This document shows, piece after piece, positions 24,581-36,889 of a stretch of 64,000 nt of DNA; position 1 is the first letter of the stretch, and the number at the start of each line of letters is the position of its first letter. This DNA comes from Polytrichum commune (Eukaryota > Streptophyta > Polytrichopsida > Polytrichales > Polytrichaceae), in assembly GCA_950295325.1 (NCBI GenBank), contig OX485805.1:16107501-16171500 (forward strand), written 5' to 3'. The translations under genes and the position numbers were made by a program. Below the pieces are notes generated by a model, which was given only the letters and a program-made list of their open reading frames with translations, searched no databases and was not told where the DNA came from.

Positions 24581-26569
24581 CAACATAAACAAAGAACAAT
24601 TCTTCCAACATCTAGGCACAAGAGGTCCAACTCATGAAGACTTATTGGTGAGTAATGTCATGAATTGAACAACACCCCCATAACTTACATCAATTCTTAA
24701 GGCATGTTGTCTGCTTATAGAAGCACAAGTAATGCTTGGAATTTAGTGTGGCCCACGTTGATTTTCTAGTGCTTCCCTTCGTTAACATTAGTAGTTTAAT
24801 AGCACTAGTCTTGCCTCAAATTTTCATCCAAATATGCATACAAAAAAAACCACACTAATTTTTGACACTGGAAATTATTGCAGGCCACATCAAATTATAA
24901 TTAAAAAATATTATTGTGGATAATTGGGGGTTAGTGTGGCCCACACTAATTAGAGAAAACAGAGTAGCTGGCTTTCGACTCGACCCGGCCCGGCCCGGCC
25001 ATGTGACTCATGGAGAAGAAGCCGTTGTAATATCTGCACATGCAGAGTACTTGAACATCATAACATAAGCATCAGTCTCCCAGAATTCATTCTTGGCGTT
25101 GCCCAATTGGCCTTCTGTCTCTTTATAAAACAAAAATAAAAAGAGAGAGAGAGAGAGAGAGAGAAGAGGGGAACAAAGGAAGAAAAAAGCATCAGTCTGG
25201 CAGTGCAGAGTCATGTTAGATAGCAAGTGTGGACTCGGTGGGTGTCAGCCAAAGGATATGGGCCACCAAATTACAAGCCCCCAGACCCATACCACTAGAG
25301 TACAGTGGCGGCTGAGCTCATTGCGAGGACCGAATTCAGCTCTGCTGAAATCATCGGCCTCCATGTAATTAGGAGCCCATATTCAACAATTTTAACCTTC
25401 TAATCGAAGCAGTGGAAAAAAGTGGGAGAACTCTTACAGAGCTAGGATGTTGATATAAATGGTAGTAGCGTCCAAGAACAGGCATGCAATGGTGTTGTAT
25501 ATTCTAAGAGTAGTTAATGGTCTGGAATAGTCGTTGCGACTCAAGATAGATGATCTGGTGAGTTGAGTGTTGGTGTTGCACAAAGATTGCGTGCATTCGA
25601 AAGGGGTGCTGCATGGAATTGAGGCTTTTGGACAGCGTCCTCCGATGCATTGACTAAAGATTGGACTGCACCAAAAGCATGAGTGATTTGAAGCTTATCA
25701 TCACGATCTGGGTCCGGGGCCTCCAGATACTATGGACTCGTTTTCTTGAACACTTAACTTATATATATATATATTACGAGGAACCAGTAATCAACTAACT
25801 TCTAAGTTCAACTTGTTGATGCGATGTTTTTATAATTGTAATATCCGACACCTGCCAAAATACCATTTGCTCAGACTATAGGAGATGCATTTCGGAATTC
25901 GGGTCCAGACTTCAAGAAGAGCCAGATCAGATTGAGCGATTGGCAGTAGCTACTTAGCGGATGCCTAAGTTCATGGAAAAGTTAAATAACTGCCTCATAC
26001 TCGGGCTTCGGAAATGGTAGTCTTTACAACCAATGGAGCACCGAGCTCACGCTTATCCAAATGCAATCATGTGCTGCTGTATGATGATTGTGTTGCACTA
26101 ACTGACAAGTTGACTGAAATTCATGTGAGGTTTCAAAATGCCATCTGAATGGATCCATATATATGTGGCCAATATAATGGGTCCGATGCAATTCTTACTT
26201 TACTGTAGGTATTGCAAGTGTATGTATATCAGGTTCTCGTACATGTATTGTGCAATTGCATTTGAGAACATGTCTGATCACATAACAACACTTAACCTAT
26301 ACGTTGTGTTCCCTTTTCTAAAAGGATCTAGTTGGTTGTCATCTTGAAGAATGGTGAAGCGGAATCTTGTCACGAATTACTCTTGAAAGAATGGTGTGTG
26401 TCGATGTGGAAGGCAAGGGGGGGCCTGACACCAATTGAATAGTAACACGTGTCGACACAACATGCAAGCAAGCCGACTTGCAAAGAATCTTGAAGTTCTT
26501 CTTTTTTGAAATAGTTTCAGTTGCAGATCCCTCAGTATTTCCCACATTTTTTAGGTGTATGGTAAGTTA
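24581..26569. other. Gene-free region, unidentified content
   Basis: A palindromic motif TTAGTGTGGCCCACACTAAT near 24932 with a partial partner near 24740 suggests a small foldback. A short GC-rich run of CCCGG repeats is at about 24984-25000, an (AG)n microsatellite at 25142-25164. The stretch 25200-26100 is less AT-rich and looks like former genic or UTR sequence, but I find no domain or credible exon. Confidence 0.35.
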
Positions 26570-26969
26570 CACTAATGATCAATAACTTCACCACTAGTGT
26601 CACCTCATGAAACTTGACGTTGAGGTGCATTTACGAACATGTTGACATGAGTATGTCTAATAGAGTTATGAGGTATATGCCTATGTTACACAATGGTCTA
26701 CATGTTGATTGAAATGTGCACATATAACACTAGTATGTTCAAGAATATTTTCTCCTTGCAACTAAAACGTAATTATCATCTCAAGTATCCCAACGTGCTA
26801 CGCTAAATGTCATGATCACACAAATACATTTTCACTTCAAAAGTTACTTATGTTGACAAATAGTATCATGATGGCAATCAACAGACTTGACACTTTCAAA
26901 ACTCTAAGCATCTAGTTTAGGCCCTTTACAAGTAGCATATGTGACACTAAAAAGAAGCCATAAACGGTG
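26570..26969 (+). mobile_element. Mariner-like MITE, family B, longest copy
   Basis: A 400-bp element with TA on both sides (26568-26569 and 26970-26971). The left end reads CACTAATGATCAATAACTTC. The right end carries GTGACACTAAAAAGAAG and closes AAACGGTG. Relatives are 22681-23010 and, inverted, 3950-4239. It is non-coding. Confidence 0.75.
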
Positions 26970-27357
26970 TAGTGTTGCACGAACATAGGATCTCACGTAA
27001 GCTTAAGTGTGATGCAAATTGCAATGGTAAAACATGCAGTTATTAATAGTAGACGAGAAGATGTCTGACTAGTAGATCTTGATACAGATACCATGTAGAC
27101 CATTAATACCCAGCTGCCATCATACAGTTCAAGAATATCCGTATACTTTACTTGAGACTTGGGGCACCCGACATTGATCTGCGTGTAATTTGACATGAGT
27201 ATATATGGAGGTCATTTGCATGGTTCCCATGCACCGAGTCTTTCTACAGCAATCTTGTGCGGTGTGTATAGGATCTCACCTAGGTATGGTACAATGGTAT
27301 GTGCAAGTTTGGTATTTGGGAACGTGCCCAACCGACATCAAGATTTAGGGTGAGTTT

Positions 27358-27710
27358 CCATATAGGTTGTTCCGCCATTGGATTCTAGTGTGAATAAGGA
27401 CAAACTCGTCCAAATGTAGAGGGAATATGGTGGGATAGGGTTTGTATGTGCCAACTAGCCATTTCCATTTTCTCAATTTTGGGCCCACTTACTAACCTCC
27501 TCCTCCCATTGGCTCTCTCGAGTCTTTAACAGGTCTCAATCCTTTGGTGACCGCACCTGTAGGTTAAATATTCTTTAGGGGGCGCATTGAAGTAGAGCGG
27601 CATGTGTTCATGGCCCTCCATACTCTAGCATACCACAAGACTGTGGATGGGTGGTGGCTTGTGCTTAACTACATGTATAGTGGGCGAGCAGTCTACATCA
27701 AAACTCAACC
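27358..27710 (-). mobile_element. Harbinger-type MITE, family H3
   Basis: A 353-bp element flanked by TTA (27355-27357 and 27711-27713). It aligns in reverse orientation with 48656-49069 over nearly all its length, including CCTCCTCCTCCCATTGG-type and CTGTAGGTTAA segments. The left end GGGTGAGTTTCC is well kept and the right end AACTCAACC diverged. Confidence 0.85.
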
Positions 27711-28431
27711 TTACAATACTATGCAAAGATCAATGTTAATCCCTAAATGCCTTGGAATCCAAAAAGTGGTTGCGAGTTTTTTTCAAATCATATTTTTCTT
27801 GGTTTTTTCTTGCACCTTGACATAATAAAGTTTTGTGCCATCTAGAGCAAACCAATCAAATTGCTTTTATCCATGAGTATAAGATATGGACTTTGAAGTG
27901 ATTGAAACCCTTTATTTTTCTTTGTTGCAAAATCAACTATTTGTAGAAAGTAACAATGTAAGTGACATGAATATTTTGGTTTTCCACACCAAATTATGCA
28001 ACTTATATACTTAACCAATCATATTAGAGATCAAGTGTTTTTCATGCATCAAGGTTTGTGTTTTTTATTAAAAAAAACACCTTACATAGGAAAATGCTCC
28101 CGACATAAATATTATTCCCTATAAATGCATATTTGGTTCATGTGTGAAGTGGCCCTAAGTGTCAATTGTAAGATTAAATAAGATTGAAATACCAAAGTCA
28201 ACAATACTTTATCGATATATGTGTAGTAGTTATTTGGCATTTTTTTATATATATATAGAGAGAGAGAGATCTTTGCCAAGTTGCCAACTCCTTTGAGGAA
28301 TCTGATGATTATATTTCAACAACTTCCTACTAACAACTCATCATGTGATATTCTATGCTCTAAAGTACTTTGTGCATTTAGCGAAGCCAATGCCACCTAC
28401 TCCAATAGGGGATCTCTCTCTCTCTCTCAAA

Positions 28432-28868
28432 GGGCATCTTTAAACTAGAGCTTGAAGGCCTTTGACCCATGATATACAAATTACGTGATAGGTCAAAAAG
28501 ACGGTGACAATCCAAATTTAGTGTACACCTAAGCTCAAAGGCACGAGGGACCACCAAAATTCAATGGATGAAACGTCCATATTGTGCTAGGTCCATTACA
28601 AAGACGTGGATCTAACGTAAACTAGGAGCCATAACAATCAGTTAAGCTTGTCATTGGATCCTATTATTATTATATCATTATGGCGAGGATTTGGACCCAA
28701 ACATGTGTTTTCACTCCCTCAATATGGTCCACTTTCACTGTACACAAAGCTCGAGGCCCATCAACTACAAAAATGGACTTCAACTTCTCATGGTGTGGCT
28801 TTTGGATGATTTTCAAGGGCCCTTGGATTTTCATGGTCAATGCTCTTGGTCTATGTATAAAGTGGCCT
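28432..28868. mobile_element. Harbinger-type MITE, family H2, second copy
   Basis: About 437 bp. The right half matches 5673-6137 (GGTCCACTTTCACT, GCTCGAGG, CTTGGATTTTCATGG). The right end TATAAAGTGGCC is followed by TTA. The left end GGGCATCTTTAAACTAGAGC resembles the left end of the first copy. The left target site is not preserved. Confidence 0.65.
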
Positions 28869-28945
28869 TAATTCAAGCACAGTGGGCTTGTTTATGGTTG
28901 AAGTTGATGTATGCAAACTTATGTTTTCACTCCATTTGACAAATA

Positions 28946-29363
28946 AGGTAGGGGTGGCAATTTCCGTCCAAATTTCAGATGTGCCTAGTTGGGATGCTGA
29001 AACTATATATATATATTTTTTAATTGAGCGCTCCACAAAGCTGGTGCAAGAGCAACTATGAAAAAATCAAAATTTTCCAACATGTTTATGATTTCCTACA
29101 AATTTTTAAAGGAAACCTTGTAGAGTGACCAACACTTGCACATAGGGTACGTGGTATATCCACAGGGTGGATTTCTAAAACCGACCACTGGCAGCATTAA
29201 ACGGACCGCTGCCAGGCTGCCAGCCAATGAAATGTTGGCAACACTGTGAACGGTAAAAGCACCTTGATAGGTGCTTTTGTAAACCCAAGTAAAAACACCT
29301 AGATATGTGCTTCCGACATAGGGGTCGACTTTAGGACCCGCACGGAAATTGCCACCCCTACCT
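28946..29363. mobile_element. TA-flanked inverted-repeat element (AGGTAGGGG)
   Basis: A 418-bp element with TA on both sides (28944-28945 and 29364-29365) and terminal repeats AGGTAGGGGTGGCAATTTCC, continued by GT; the right end is the perfect complement. The interior is non-coding. TA insertion would fit Tc1/mariner, though the ends are not those of families A or B. A truncated relative is at 22047-22160. Confidence 0.8.
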
Positions 29364-29540
29364 TATGTGGACACCGAGTTAATTGGGTTGTAAATTATGA
29401 ATATGTGTGTACTGACTAGATAGTAAGTTTGTTATGGTACCAAGTAAGAACATTGTATTCCAATGTTTCACAAAAATCTCACAATATCCACAAATTGCGA
29501 CATATATGTGGGTCTAAGTTGTTCCATTTGGGGTTGTTAG

Positions 29541-29890
29541 CAGTGTTGGGCAAGTATTCGATTTTGTTACTAACCTCCGGTTCCGGTTCTTGAAGACAAA
29601 TTAGAAGCAAAGAACATTTGATTATGGGATTTTGAGAGTTTTATGAGAAAAAAACCCTGTGGTCCCAATTATTTAAAATATCCCAAAGATCTAGTGATTT
29701 TCACAAAACTAACGGCAAAGAATCGGCACACTTCTAAAAGGTTATTTCACTGGGGTTTTGATTCTCAAGAACCACGTTTATGAATCAAGTATGGTTATTT
29801 GAAATTTGAGAACCATGATTATAAATTTTAGAAACCACCCTAACAACCGGCGGGGGTTTTGGTGCCAATTGTAATTCCCGCCCAAGATTT
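29541..29890. mobile_element. hAT MITE with perfect 8-bp duplication
   Basis: A 350-bp element flanked by GTTGTTAG on both sides (29533-29540 and 29891-29898). The left end CAGTGTTGGGCAAG is a classic hAT terminus; the right end complement contains CTTGGGCGGG. No coding sequence. The perfect duplication suggests a fairly young insertion. Confidence 0.85.
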
Positions 29891-30065
29891 GTTGTTAGTT
29901 TGGGGAGCCTTCGTACATATTTGGAAATTAATTTACAACTGCTAACAACCAACGTGTGGAAGAGGTGATGAGAGTATGCCATGTGTTCATATTTTGGACA
30001 ACCGCGAGTATTGACACTCGATTAAATGAGACATTCTACAATTGATAATTTTAATTAAATTAGTA

Positions 30066-30435
30066 CACTAAATATGATATTTAGTGTCATATGGCATTTA
30101 ATATCACTGTGGTAACTTTTGGATGACACTTCTTATGAATGTGTGAATAAGCATTGTCATGGATGATGGATGAGTTCATTCATTGGTCAAACCTCTACCT
30201 TCTCTTGTCATCAACTTGTTATGAAGTATTGCCATGGATGATTGAAATTCGGATGAAAAGTCACTCGGTAAATGATGGTTATTGGAACATTGTAACTCCA
30301 TAATCCCCCAAAATTTTACAAGGAATGACAAATAATGTTGGGTTAATGTGTAGTGTTAGTGACACTATACCGTGGTTTACAGTTGGTATCGAGGAAGACA
30401 ATTAGAATCAGTGACACTAAATATCATATTTAGGG
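30066..30435 (+). mobile_element. Mariner-like MITE, family A, reference copy
   Basis: A 370-bp element with TA on both sides (30064-30065 and 30436-30437). The terminal repeat CACTAAATATGATATTTAG, then TGTCA, is itself nearly palindromic. Other copies are 13091-13465, 22245-22583, 39015-39385 and a short one at 23641-23853. It is non-coding. Confidence 0.85.
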
Positions 30436-31954
30436 TAGTTTGCATGTGTTGTGTTTATATTTTTGTTGTTTTGTTGTTTTGTTTTCCTGTCATTGTCTTG
30501 AAACTTACTAGACCTTACTGCTTATTTTGATAAACCATATGTAGGCATCTTTTCAATGATGCAACCTTTACATTCATATGGGGTTCACTACTACAAGAAA
30601 ATGTGATGAATGAATAGAAACGAATGTTTGATCCATGACATGGCTTAGATTCATGGCATGATGTTAGCTGATCTGGTAAAACCATCCCCTAGAGTCCTAT
30701 GAATGTGTCTCTCATTAGATCAATTCGGGACCTCCAAAGCTGATTCCGAAGGGGTTAAATGTTACTTATAAAAAGAAACTTGAGTTGCAAGGGGGTCTCA
30801 AATTATGTTTTTACCTTCAACATTTATGGCTACCACAACTATGCGCCCACATAGTACACTTGCATACATAAGGTAAGCGGACCTGTTTTGAGTACTTATC
30901 TTGAATGGAAACCTAATGTATTTGAGACTTGGTGTATGGTTAGGTGTGGATCTAAGAATGGAGGATGCCAAAAAGATATGTGTGCATTCAAAAGAGTACG
31001 TGCTCATAATTTGTTACTGTTTAGTGCAATTTAGTCCCATTTGCTTGGGCAGGGTGATGTAATCATTCAAGAAGAAATAGACCTTTCATTTTGATAGTAA
31101 AGACGATATTTGATTCATGTGCTCCAAATTTTACGAGAAAATGCCCACGGCCTCAATTTGGATTTGCGAATCATAGCATCTTAATTGGGGCAAGAGGGAA
31201 CTAACACATAAAAGCATGTCTCTCGTCCATTCAACATAGAAACTTGATGCCCCTTATAGGTTTGTGTCCGACTCATCTCAAATGAATTGGATTGATAACT
31301 AATTCCAATGTCAAATCATCTATAGAGAAATCTCTTGGCTATATACTATGTCATGATTTTTATCCTGGATGAATGGGAGGTAATATATGTGGGTGTTATT
31401 CAATGTTATTTGTTCATGTTCTCCAATTTTTACCAACTAGATTCACACAACAAAATGTGTGTTGCATTAGCAAATCTTCGATGCAACATAAGCATATATT
31501 GGATGGAAAATCATACCTCCCCTAATTGGTTGATGGTTTGTGAAAGTGCATGTTTGTCGATTCTTTAATGAAATACATATGCCATCCCAATTATGTTCAC
31601 TATTGAGTGTGGAATAGTTAACAAGATTTGAAGACACAATCCAATATCTTTTAACCCTTAACTTCTCAAGCCTACGAAAGGGATGTTTTCAGTGTATTTC
31701 ACTCAGTGTTGGTTGTGGAATTTTTATGGACAAATTTTAAGGTTAAAATGGGGTTCGTCCGTAAGACCTTGAAACATGAGAGATGAGCTATATCGAGGGA
31801 AAATGTGCAAACCACAACTTGCTAGCCACCTTGCATTTGGAGTGTGTACATTGTTCCATATGTCTAAACATGTATATGCAAAGAATTCCTTGAAAAATTA
31901 GAGAGTGTTGGAATGTCAAATTGAACAGTCGGTTTGAGCACAAAGATCCTTTTT
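30436..31954. other. Gene-free relic DNA
   Basis: No gene seen. Short frames (69 and 77 codons) have no domain. Around 31220-31330 there is weak similarity to the dispersed repeat at 37430-37490 (CATTCAACATAGAA). Confidence 0.35.
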
Positions 31955-32310
31955 ACATGAACATAAAAATATCACTTATACCAAAATAAACATCTTTAGT
32001 GTTCATGCAATGTTTGCATTGCAGTGGCAACCATTGCTTGGAGTTGACACCCTCGCACGAGCTCATAACACAACAAAAACATAACCACCTCCCACTTTGA
32101 CATCTTCAAATTTGTACACATTTTGGCATTTAGACATTTGACACATTCTAATCATCTCCAAATTGCACGGGTCATGAGTTTATAGGTTGATATCCATGTT
32201 GACTTGATGTTCATAATTATTTTGATTATAGATTAATGAGTAAGGTGGGTTATTGTAGGGAAGACATCATCCATCGACCAAAAATGGGTTGCTTGGGAAG
32301 TTAGGGATTA
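31955..32310. repeat. Dispersed repeat shared with 21053-21400
   Basis: About 350 bp in the same orientation as the other copy. Shared pieces include GTGTTCATGCAA, CAGTGGCAACCATTG, AACACAACAAAAACATAA and GGGTTGCTTGGGAAG. No terminal repeats were found, so the class is unknown. Confidence 0.6.
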
Positions 32311-32779
32311 AACATGTGTCTTTGTAATGTATGTTCTTTGATCCTCACCTAACCACACACCATTCAAATACAGGTATCCATTTAAGAAAAGTAACCATTT
32401 AACACCTGCATAGCTTACGCTCGAATGCAATAATTCCTTCTCGCCCTAAATGGGTGTCTAATGTCCTAGAAGAAGTTATGGCTACTTGGACAAAGTAATC
32501 CTCACACATTGACAATGATGATGATGATGATGATACGTGATGTCTGTGCTGCAGAGTTACCTTGTGAGAGTGGAAGAAATTATCCACCATATCATCAACA
32601 CCATCAGAGCTTCAAGAGGGAGGATTTGGAGGTTTTCGTGAGCCGTGAGGTTGAAAGTCAAAGGGAGAAAGCAGGAAGGGAGGCCTAGCGCAAGCCTGCA
32701 TCATGCCAAAGTTTTAGAAGAGTGAATAGTAGGTAGCTATAAGCAGGGTTGCTAAAAAATCCCCATAAGCTCCTATAAA
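32311..32779. other. Sequence upstream of the possible transcription unit
   Basis: A short (ATG)n-like run lies at about 32516-32533. Base composition becomes less AT-rich from about 32590 towards the TATA box at 32782. No gene supported. Confidence 0.35.
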
Positions 32780-32781
32780 AG

Positions 32782-32792
32782 GCCAACACCAC
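32782..32792 (+). promoter_or_regulatory. Possible TATA box
   Basis: CTCCTATAAAAGG is a good plant TATA box on the plus strand. Start of transcription would fall near 32815. It is followed by a 14-codon frame (ATG near 32829) and a 60-codon frame (32881-33063), neither recognised. Confidence 0.4.
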
Positions 32793-32814
32793 TTCATGCC
32801 CTTCTACATTCGTC

Positions 32815-34094
32815 TCCCATTGCACCCATGGAACTTCTTGTTCTGGTATACTTGAAGGTGTTCCTGTAACAGGACCAGCCATGTTGTTCAGGCTTCCATC
32901 GCCGAGCAAATTTCAGAGTTTGTTGTGGAAACGAGTAGTACTTCGAGATGAGAGACATCTTGACGATGCAAGGAGAGCCACAAAGATGGTGTTTTGGTGT
33001 GGTGGTGGCAGATTAGTGCTCTTTGGGTTGCTTTTTTTGGTTTTTTTTGGGGGTGTAATTTGACCTAGCCTAGCGGGCTTTCCAGTGTTCCCAGGCACTT
33101 AGTGTGTGTCACAAAGGTCTCAAGGATTCATTCTTCTCAAGGTTAGCCTAAGTAGTAGTCTTCGGTGTCCGAACCTCTCTAAGATTCACTTCTTATGCAA
33201 CACTACGGTCTGCATCTTGTAGTAATTAGTCATTACAGTTTCGTCTTTGGCAGACAATCTGGCTCTTGTGAATAGCCCTCGTGGATATGGTGTAGCTCAC
33301 ATTGCAGCTGTGCTCCCTCACATCTCTTCAGTGCTGTTTAAGCCTCCCTGGTCCATTCCTGCGCTGCAATTCTTCTGTGGAGGGTTAGGTGCCAAAAGTT
33401 TCTGTCCTGCATCAAAATCTTGGGGTTGTTGTAGTTGTTGTCAATCTTCACATCTCGTAGGGGGTGGACTAGTCCAACACCAGTACCAAGTGTTCACTCT
33501 TTTCTGTCAAGCTACGAATCCCAACGTTGGGATTACCCGTGTGCAGCGCCATCCTATTGCTTGCTTACCTCAACAACCAAAGGCAGGGTTATCATCCCCG
33601 AATCTGTGGAAGAAGTCTAAATCCATGCAATTCGCTTGAAAACACTTGCTGACGCTGTCTGTTTGAGGTGATTTCAGACGCTTCAACCTTCTGAGTCTAC
33701 CGATCTTCCCTCTAGTAGCTAGGTTTGAGTTCAACACAGATCTATTGTTTTGAGCACAGTTACAGAATTGATGCAATCACTGCTGCAGATTTTTGCACCC
33801 GAGTTCCACTCTTTGGGTGAAGTCTAGGTATCCAAGAGCTATGATCCTTTTCTAAACAATCTTCATAGTAATCTTCAATCTGATGTGCCTGAGAAACCAA
33901 AGCCAAATCTCTGACAAGTATTTTCCCACGCAATGCAGGTTACACATGCTGAGGGCGGCTTGGAGGTGCAACAAACTGCGAAGTAATTAATTAGCAGGGA
34001 GGAGAGTCATGAGGCTCTCATCTGGCAGATCCAGGATGACTACGGGGCTAGTCCCTGGAATGATCTCATCTCCACCGGTGGACATCCTCTTTGA
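32815..34094 (+). other. Possible unidentified transcription unit
   Basis: A GC-richer stretch downstream of a TATA box with several good splice-like signals (TTACAG near 33239, TTAGCAG ending 33997). The 60-codon frame at 32881 begins MLFRLPSPSKFQSLLWKRVV and is basic. A 130-codon frame at 33247-33639 has no domain. The most protein-like piece is 33998-34094: after an AG acceptor it reads EESHEALIWQIQDDYG, then ASPWNDLISTGGHPL and stop. I could not join these into one frame or name a family. It may be a decayed gene, a noncoding transcript, or a gene whose exons I have not resolved. Confidence 0.3.
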
Positions 34095-34540
34095 AGATCA
34101 AACCAGAAGTTCGGGAAGAATATTATTGGTGATGTTGATAGTTGTGCACTTTGTCTCCCTGGCTCATGCAATATGTAATTAGGTTTCTGTTAGGCGGTAT
34201 CCGTCTTGAGCTAAGTTAAGCAAGGGTTAGGGCTGGGCTTGTGGGCGGGGTGCTAGGCACTCCGGTGCGAGCTCCGTCCTAAGACGTCAGCTGGGGCTCC
34301 GTAGGGTGTGATGAGTGCTTTACCAGCTACTCATCACCTGCCCAGCCCACCTACCCTTGGGACATGGGCTGCGTGGATTCATCCTCAGCCCCTGTCCGAT
34401 GTGTATCACTCCTGAGCTAAGTATGTAGTGCACCCCGTCCGTATCCGACTTCTTTCCTGGATCCATGTAGAAATAAAGATTTGATGATTGTATGAGAGGC
34501 TTAACCTCACAAATCATAGGTGCTTGAACGACAGTTGTAG
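34095..34540. other. GC-rich, partly self-complementary block
   Basis: A GC-rich stretch at about 34190-34460 has short direct and inverted repeats (GAGCTAAGT twice, GAGCTCCGTCC against GGGGCTCCGT). I compared it by eye with 5S rRNA, SRP RNA and telomerase RNA templates and saw no match. Possibly a structured noncoding RNA or part of the neighbouring transcript. Confidence 0.3.
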
Positions 34541-36345
34541 TCACGCGCCATGCCAACTTGTTGGCTGCCTGTACAAGCAGAAGTTCATATTGTAATGAAA
34601 AGAAAGCAGCATCTTCTGATTGAATTTGTATCTTGAATCTTCAGGCAATGCTTTGCAACCTGTGTATGGTGACAGTTGTAATGGTGTAGCGGGAGTTCAG
34701 CATATTTTGGTTGAATTTGTGTCTTCAATCTTCGGCTCATGCTTTGCAACCCATGCAGCTGTAGCCAAGCGCCATGCCAACTTGTTGCCTGCCTGTACAA
34801 GCAAGAAGTTCATGTTATAAACAAAAGCAAGCGGCACCATTTGACTGGATTTGTATCCTGAATCTTCAGGTCTTGCTTTGCAATTTGTGTATGGCGATAG
34901 TTGTAGTAATGTAACAGGAGTTCAGCAATTTTTTGATTGAATTTGTGTCTTCAATTTTCAATTCATGCATTGCAATCTATGCAGCTGCAGCCATCCGCCA
35001 TGCCAACTTTTTGGCTGCCTGTACAAGCATAAGTTCATGTTATATACAAAAGTAAGCAGCATCTTCTCACCGAATTATTATCTTGAATTTTTCAGGTCAT
35101 GCTTTGCAATCTGTGTGTGGCGACAGTTGTAGTAGTGTAGCAGAAGTTCAGGTTACGAAGTACAGCGATTTTTGGTTATATTTGTGGTTTCAATCTTCAG
35201 TTCATCCTCTGCAATCTACAAAGCTGACAGTTTATATTGGTGTGCGTCTGAATGGTATTTTAGTCCAGTTAAAGAGTTTGTCTGTGATGTGCTCCGTCTC
35301 CTCTCCTGGGTACATGTGTTTTGAGATTGGCGTATGTCGAATCGTGTTAGGGGCTTTTTTCTCAGGAAAAAGTTGTTCAGGCTATAGCTGGGGCCATACG
35401 CCATGCCATCGTGTTGGCTGTCTGTACAATCAAAAGCCGATGTTATAAATAAGAGCAGCAACTTCTAGCTGAATTTGTATCTTGAATCTTCAGTACATGC
35501 TTTGCAAACTATGTATGCTGACACTCGTAATGGTGTGAGCTGCAGTTGTTCATGCTATGAAGAACAGCTTTTTTTGTTTGAATTTGTGTCTTCAATCTTC
35601 GATTCATGCTTTGCAATCTGTGTACGTTTGCAGTAATGGTGTAGCAAACCATGCTGTAAAGAACGACGTCTTTGGACTAAGTTTGGGACTTTAAGCTTCA
35701 GCTTATGCTTGCAATCTTGTGTATGCTGACAGTAAGGGTATAGCAGATTATGCTGATAATAACAGCATATTTTGACTGAATTTTGTGTCTTCAATCTACA
35801 GTTCATGCTTTGCAACATGTGTATGCCTACAGAACTGGTGTAGCGTAGTAACGTGCTCTGTAGAAGTTACTGCATTCCTTGACTGAATTTGTGTCTTCAA
35901 TCTTTAGTTCTTGCTTTGCGATCTGTGTATCCTGACAAATACTGGTGCATCAAAAAATGCTAATATGAAGAAGTTAGTTATAGCATTGGTTGACTGAATA
36001 TGTGTTTTCAATCGTCAGTTCATGGTTTGCAATCTATGGTGACATGATTGGATAAGCAAAAGCATTTCGTGACAGAACTTGTGGCTTTAGTCTTTGGTTT
36101 ATCAATACTTTACTATCAATGTTTACAGGATTGGTGTAGAAAAACATGCCATAAATAACAGCAAATTTTAACTGAATTTGTGTCTTCAAAGATTTACAAC
36201 ATTCCCTCTTGGCAGGAATTATGTCAAAGTGGGAATGTTCATAGTGGGAAAACCATCCCTTTTCCCATGCGGGAATTTCCCAAATGCTCCTTGTGTTCAA
36301 TCTACAGTTTATCCTTTGCAATCTGTAGTGCCTGAAGTAATGGTT
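34541..36345 (+). repeat. Degenerate tandem array, about 110-bp monomers
   Basis: About 15 diverged copies of a monomer centred on GAATTTGTGTCTTCAATCTT, then CAGTTCATGCTTTGCAATCT, GTGTATG and TGACAG. The first part also shows a higher-order period of about 225 bp marked by CGCCATGCCAACTTGTTG (near 34546, 34770, 34998 and, diverged, 35401). Each monomer contains a pyrimidine-rich tract ending in CAG, which looks like a splice acceptor. No long frame runs through it. It could be a decayed minisatellite in an intron or UTR. Confidence 0.75.
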
Positions 36346-36889
36346 CTGTGTGTCTGTACTGTGGTATTCATTACTCCAGTTAAAGAGGTGTCTGTAATGC
36401 TAACCTAGTACCTTGAAAAAGCAGATTCTTTCAAGTGCACAGCATACTACTCTACTAGTAACTTAAATATAATGAAGCTGCTTACTTACAACGAATATGC
36501 ATTTAATTTCAGCAGTGTGTTTGTTGATCCCGGACTTGTGCCTTTATAAAGTGATGATGTGGGTTTGGAGTATAGATAAATGGAGAAAGTTTTCTACCGG
36601 ACATACGTGTGATCAATAAGCTGCATTGAATTATGGAATGACATGAACATGGATAATGAGTTCTTTTAATTGAGCTTATAAGTCTATTAGCCAGCACCCT
36701 GCAATCCTTTGTCTCCTCAAAACAGGAGGACCTGGACTTTGAACACTAGCACAAAACAAGGCTCTTTCCAACACTTGGCTTCGACATGGATATTTTTGTG
36801 TTCAAATCCACGCTCTTTTGGACTGCCATTGGAGCCATTTTGTCTAGATTATAATCACATTCTTGTAGGCCATGTGGAAGGACCATGAA
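36346..36889. other. Gene-free DNA
   Basis: Nothing recognisable apart from short frames with no domain. Confidence 0.35.

Noticed and set aside
26993-27196. 67-codon minus-strand frame
   Set aside because: It reads somewhat protein-like near its start but has no splice context or family I can name, so it was not annotated.
34200-34300. Telomerase RNA template or 5S-derived SINE in the GC-rich block
   Set aside because: CAAGGGTTAGGGCTGGG only loosely resembles a telomere repeat, no TTTAGGG template or Pol III upstream element was found, and 5S box motifs do not fit.
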